DNA of 7,944 bases, taken from positions 1 through 7,944 of the forward strand of contig JALRCB010000040.1 in assembly GCA_023257525.1 (NCBI GenBank), read 5' to 3'. This stretch comes from Candidatus Nanopelagicales bacterium (lineage in GTDB: Bacteria; Actinomycetota; Actinomycetes; S36-B12; UBA5976). This document shows, in pieces, positions 6,933-7,944 of this stretch. The notes below the pieces were generated by a model, which searched no databases, was not told where the DNA came from, and worked only from the letters and a program-made list of their open reading frames with translations. Within the stretch, counting starts at the first letter, position 1, and every line of letters begins with the position of its first letter. Both the position numbers and the translations under genes were made by a program.

Positions 6933-7944
6933 ATGACTGATCCAGATCTAAGTACCGCTGACATTGGATTTACTTCTGCCTATGACTTGGTGGAAGGCCG
7001 TCGTGCTGGTGATTTCACAAGTGTTGAACTAGTCAGCACTTTGCTGCACCGGATTCAAACCATTGATGATTGTGATGGCGGAGTTCAATCCGTGCTTGCG
7101 ATTTCGACTGACTTGATGGATCAGGCAGAGTCTTGCGACTCGAGAGAAGCAACCGGCCAACTCCATGGAATTCCGGTTCTCATTAAGGACAACATTCAGG
7201 CCATTGGTCTACCTGGCACAGCAGGATCCCTTGCCTTAGCTGGACGCACAGTTATTGAAGATGCAGAAATTGTTACTCGGCTTCGGGCAGCCGGCGCAAT
7301 CATTATGGGAAGCACAAATCTTTCCGAGTGGGCAAACATTCGTTCCAGTAAATCCACTAGTGGTTGGTCGGCTGTGGGTGGCTTAACTGCAAACCCTTGG
7401 AACTACAAACACAGTGCAGGTGGTTCTTCTTCTGGGTCAGGCGCAGCAGTTGCCGCTGGACTTATTCCTTTTGCGGTCGGTACTGAAACCGATGGTTCAA
7501 TTGTTTGCCCAGCTTCATTAAATGGAGTTGTTGGAATTAAGCCAACAGTTGGTTCGGTCTCTACTGCCGGCGTTGTGCCAGTTAGTTTGAGCCAAGATGT
7601 TCCAGGCCCGTTAGCCAGAAGTGTTGAAGATGCTGCATTGCTTCTTGAAGTGTTAAGCGGCCAAACTGGATTAGTTGATTTATGCAATAACGATGAGCCA
7701 CTTCGAATCGGTGTGGTTCGGGCTTGGATTACAAGTCATGATGGCGCCAATAAGTTATTCGAAGATACCTTGGCAAAGCTTTCTGATGCTGGCATCGAAT
7801 TGGTACAAATCACAGTTCCAGACATGCCCGAACAGGCTGGGGATGATGAAGGCGTAGTTCTATTTCATGAACTACTTGAAGACTTATCTGAATACCTAAG
7901 TGGGCGTGCAGGCAGTGGCGTTAAATCTCTTGCTGAAGTCGTGG
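6933..7944 (+). CDS. Amidase-signature hydrolase, peptide-amidase-like (3' end outside window)
   Basis: The first 337 residues of an amidase-signature enzyme are present; the family is usually about 450-550 residues, so about a third is missing. These enzymes hydrolyse carboxamides with a Ser-cisSer-Lys triad. All three residues are visible: Lys85 (VLIKDN), Ser165 (GGSSSGSG at 163-170) and Ser189 (GTETDGSIVCPAS at 183-195). The 80- and 24-residue spacings agree with the family. The TETDGSI version of the serine motif, with NLSEWAN at 129-135 and NGVVGIKPTVG at 197-207, resembles bacterial peptide amidase (Pam) more than the GatA subunit of tRNA amidotransferase. There is no N-terminal signal peptide, so it is probably cytoplasmic. 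The ATG at 6933 is preceded by a G run. An in-frame ATG at 6915, with GGTGGG just upstream, would add six residues (MCHHGG) and is a real alternative. It is transcribed divergently from the dehydrogenase cluster. Family firm; substrate unproven. Confidence 0.9.
   Translation, partial: MTDPDLSTADIGFTSAYDLVEGRRAGDFTSVELVSTLLHRIQTIDDCDGGVQSVLAISTDLMDQAESCDSREATGQLHGIPVLIKDNIQAIGLPGTAGSLALAGRTVIEDAEIVTRLRAAGAIIMGSTNLSEWANIRSSKSTSGWSAVGGLTANPWNYKHSAGGSSSGSGAAVAAGLIPFAVGTETDGSIVCPASLNGVVGIKPTVGSVSTAGVVPVSLSQDVPGPLARSVEDAALLLEVLSGQTGLVDLCNNDEPLRIGVVRAWITSHDGANKLFEDTLAKLSDAGIELVQITVPDMPEQAGDDEGVVLFHELLEDLSEYLSGRAGSGVKSLAEVV

Noticed and set aside
2501..7361. Eight copies of ACTAGT (2501, 3192, 3684, 4248, 5648, 6218, 7028, 7356), about four times chance expectation
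   Set aside because: Other palindromic hexamers such as GAATTC are also frequent here, and codon preference can explain the excess. There is no positional pattern.
7403..7687. Minus-strand 94-codon ORF opposite the amidase
   Set aside because: The plus-strand frame carries the complete amidase signature, so the minus-strand frame is a shadow.

Overview
This window looks like ordinary, gene-dense chromosome from a free-living bacterium of moderate GC. Several features suggest a moderate-GC actinobacterium, perhaps one of the streamlined planktonic lineages: a YibE/F membrane protein with a Gly-His-rich N-terminus, very short intergenic gaps, few clear Shine-Dalgarno sites, and a possible leaderless TANNNT promoter in front of ilvD. 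That placement is an inference from protein style and not a database result. There are no tRNA or rRNA genes, CRISPR arrays, insertion sequences or phage genes.

Layout. Bases 1-180 carry the 3' end of a plus-strand gene with one recognisable HEAT-like repeat, in sequence more GC-rich than the rest. Bases 181-320 are a non-coding leader with small inverted repeats and a good ribosome binding site. Bases 321-3005 encode pyruvate, phosphate dikinase (ppdK) with all the catalytic residues I could place. Its stop codon overlaps, tail to tail, the stop of a minus-strand cluster that reads from 6867 down to 3002. In transcription order that cluster holds a D-2-hydroxyacid dehydrogenase family protein, dihydroxy-acid dehydratase (ilvD) and a YibE/F-family multi-spanning membrane protein. 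A 65-base divergent region (6868-6932) with repeated CTGG/CCAG half-sites separates the cluster from a plus-strand amidase-signature enzyme. The amidase resembles bacterial peptide amidases and runs off the right edge.

How the genes relate. PpdK interconverts pyruvate and PEP. IlvD makes the 2-oxoacid precursors of valine, leucine and isoleucine from pyruvate-derived intermediates. The dehydrogenase acts on an unidentified 2-hydroxy/2-oxo acid pair. All three therefore touch oxoacid metabolism, but the sequence does not show that they form one pathway. YibE/F has no established function, and its tight coupling to ilvD is the most useful contextual clue here.

I found no convincing new biological system. 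The observations most worth a second look are the ilvD-yibE/F junction, the possible leaderless promoter of ilvD, the repeated half-sites in the divergent region, the peptide-amidase-like enzyme without a signal peptide, and three copies of the octamer GCGATCGC.
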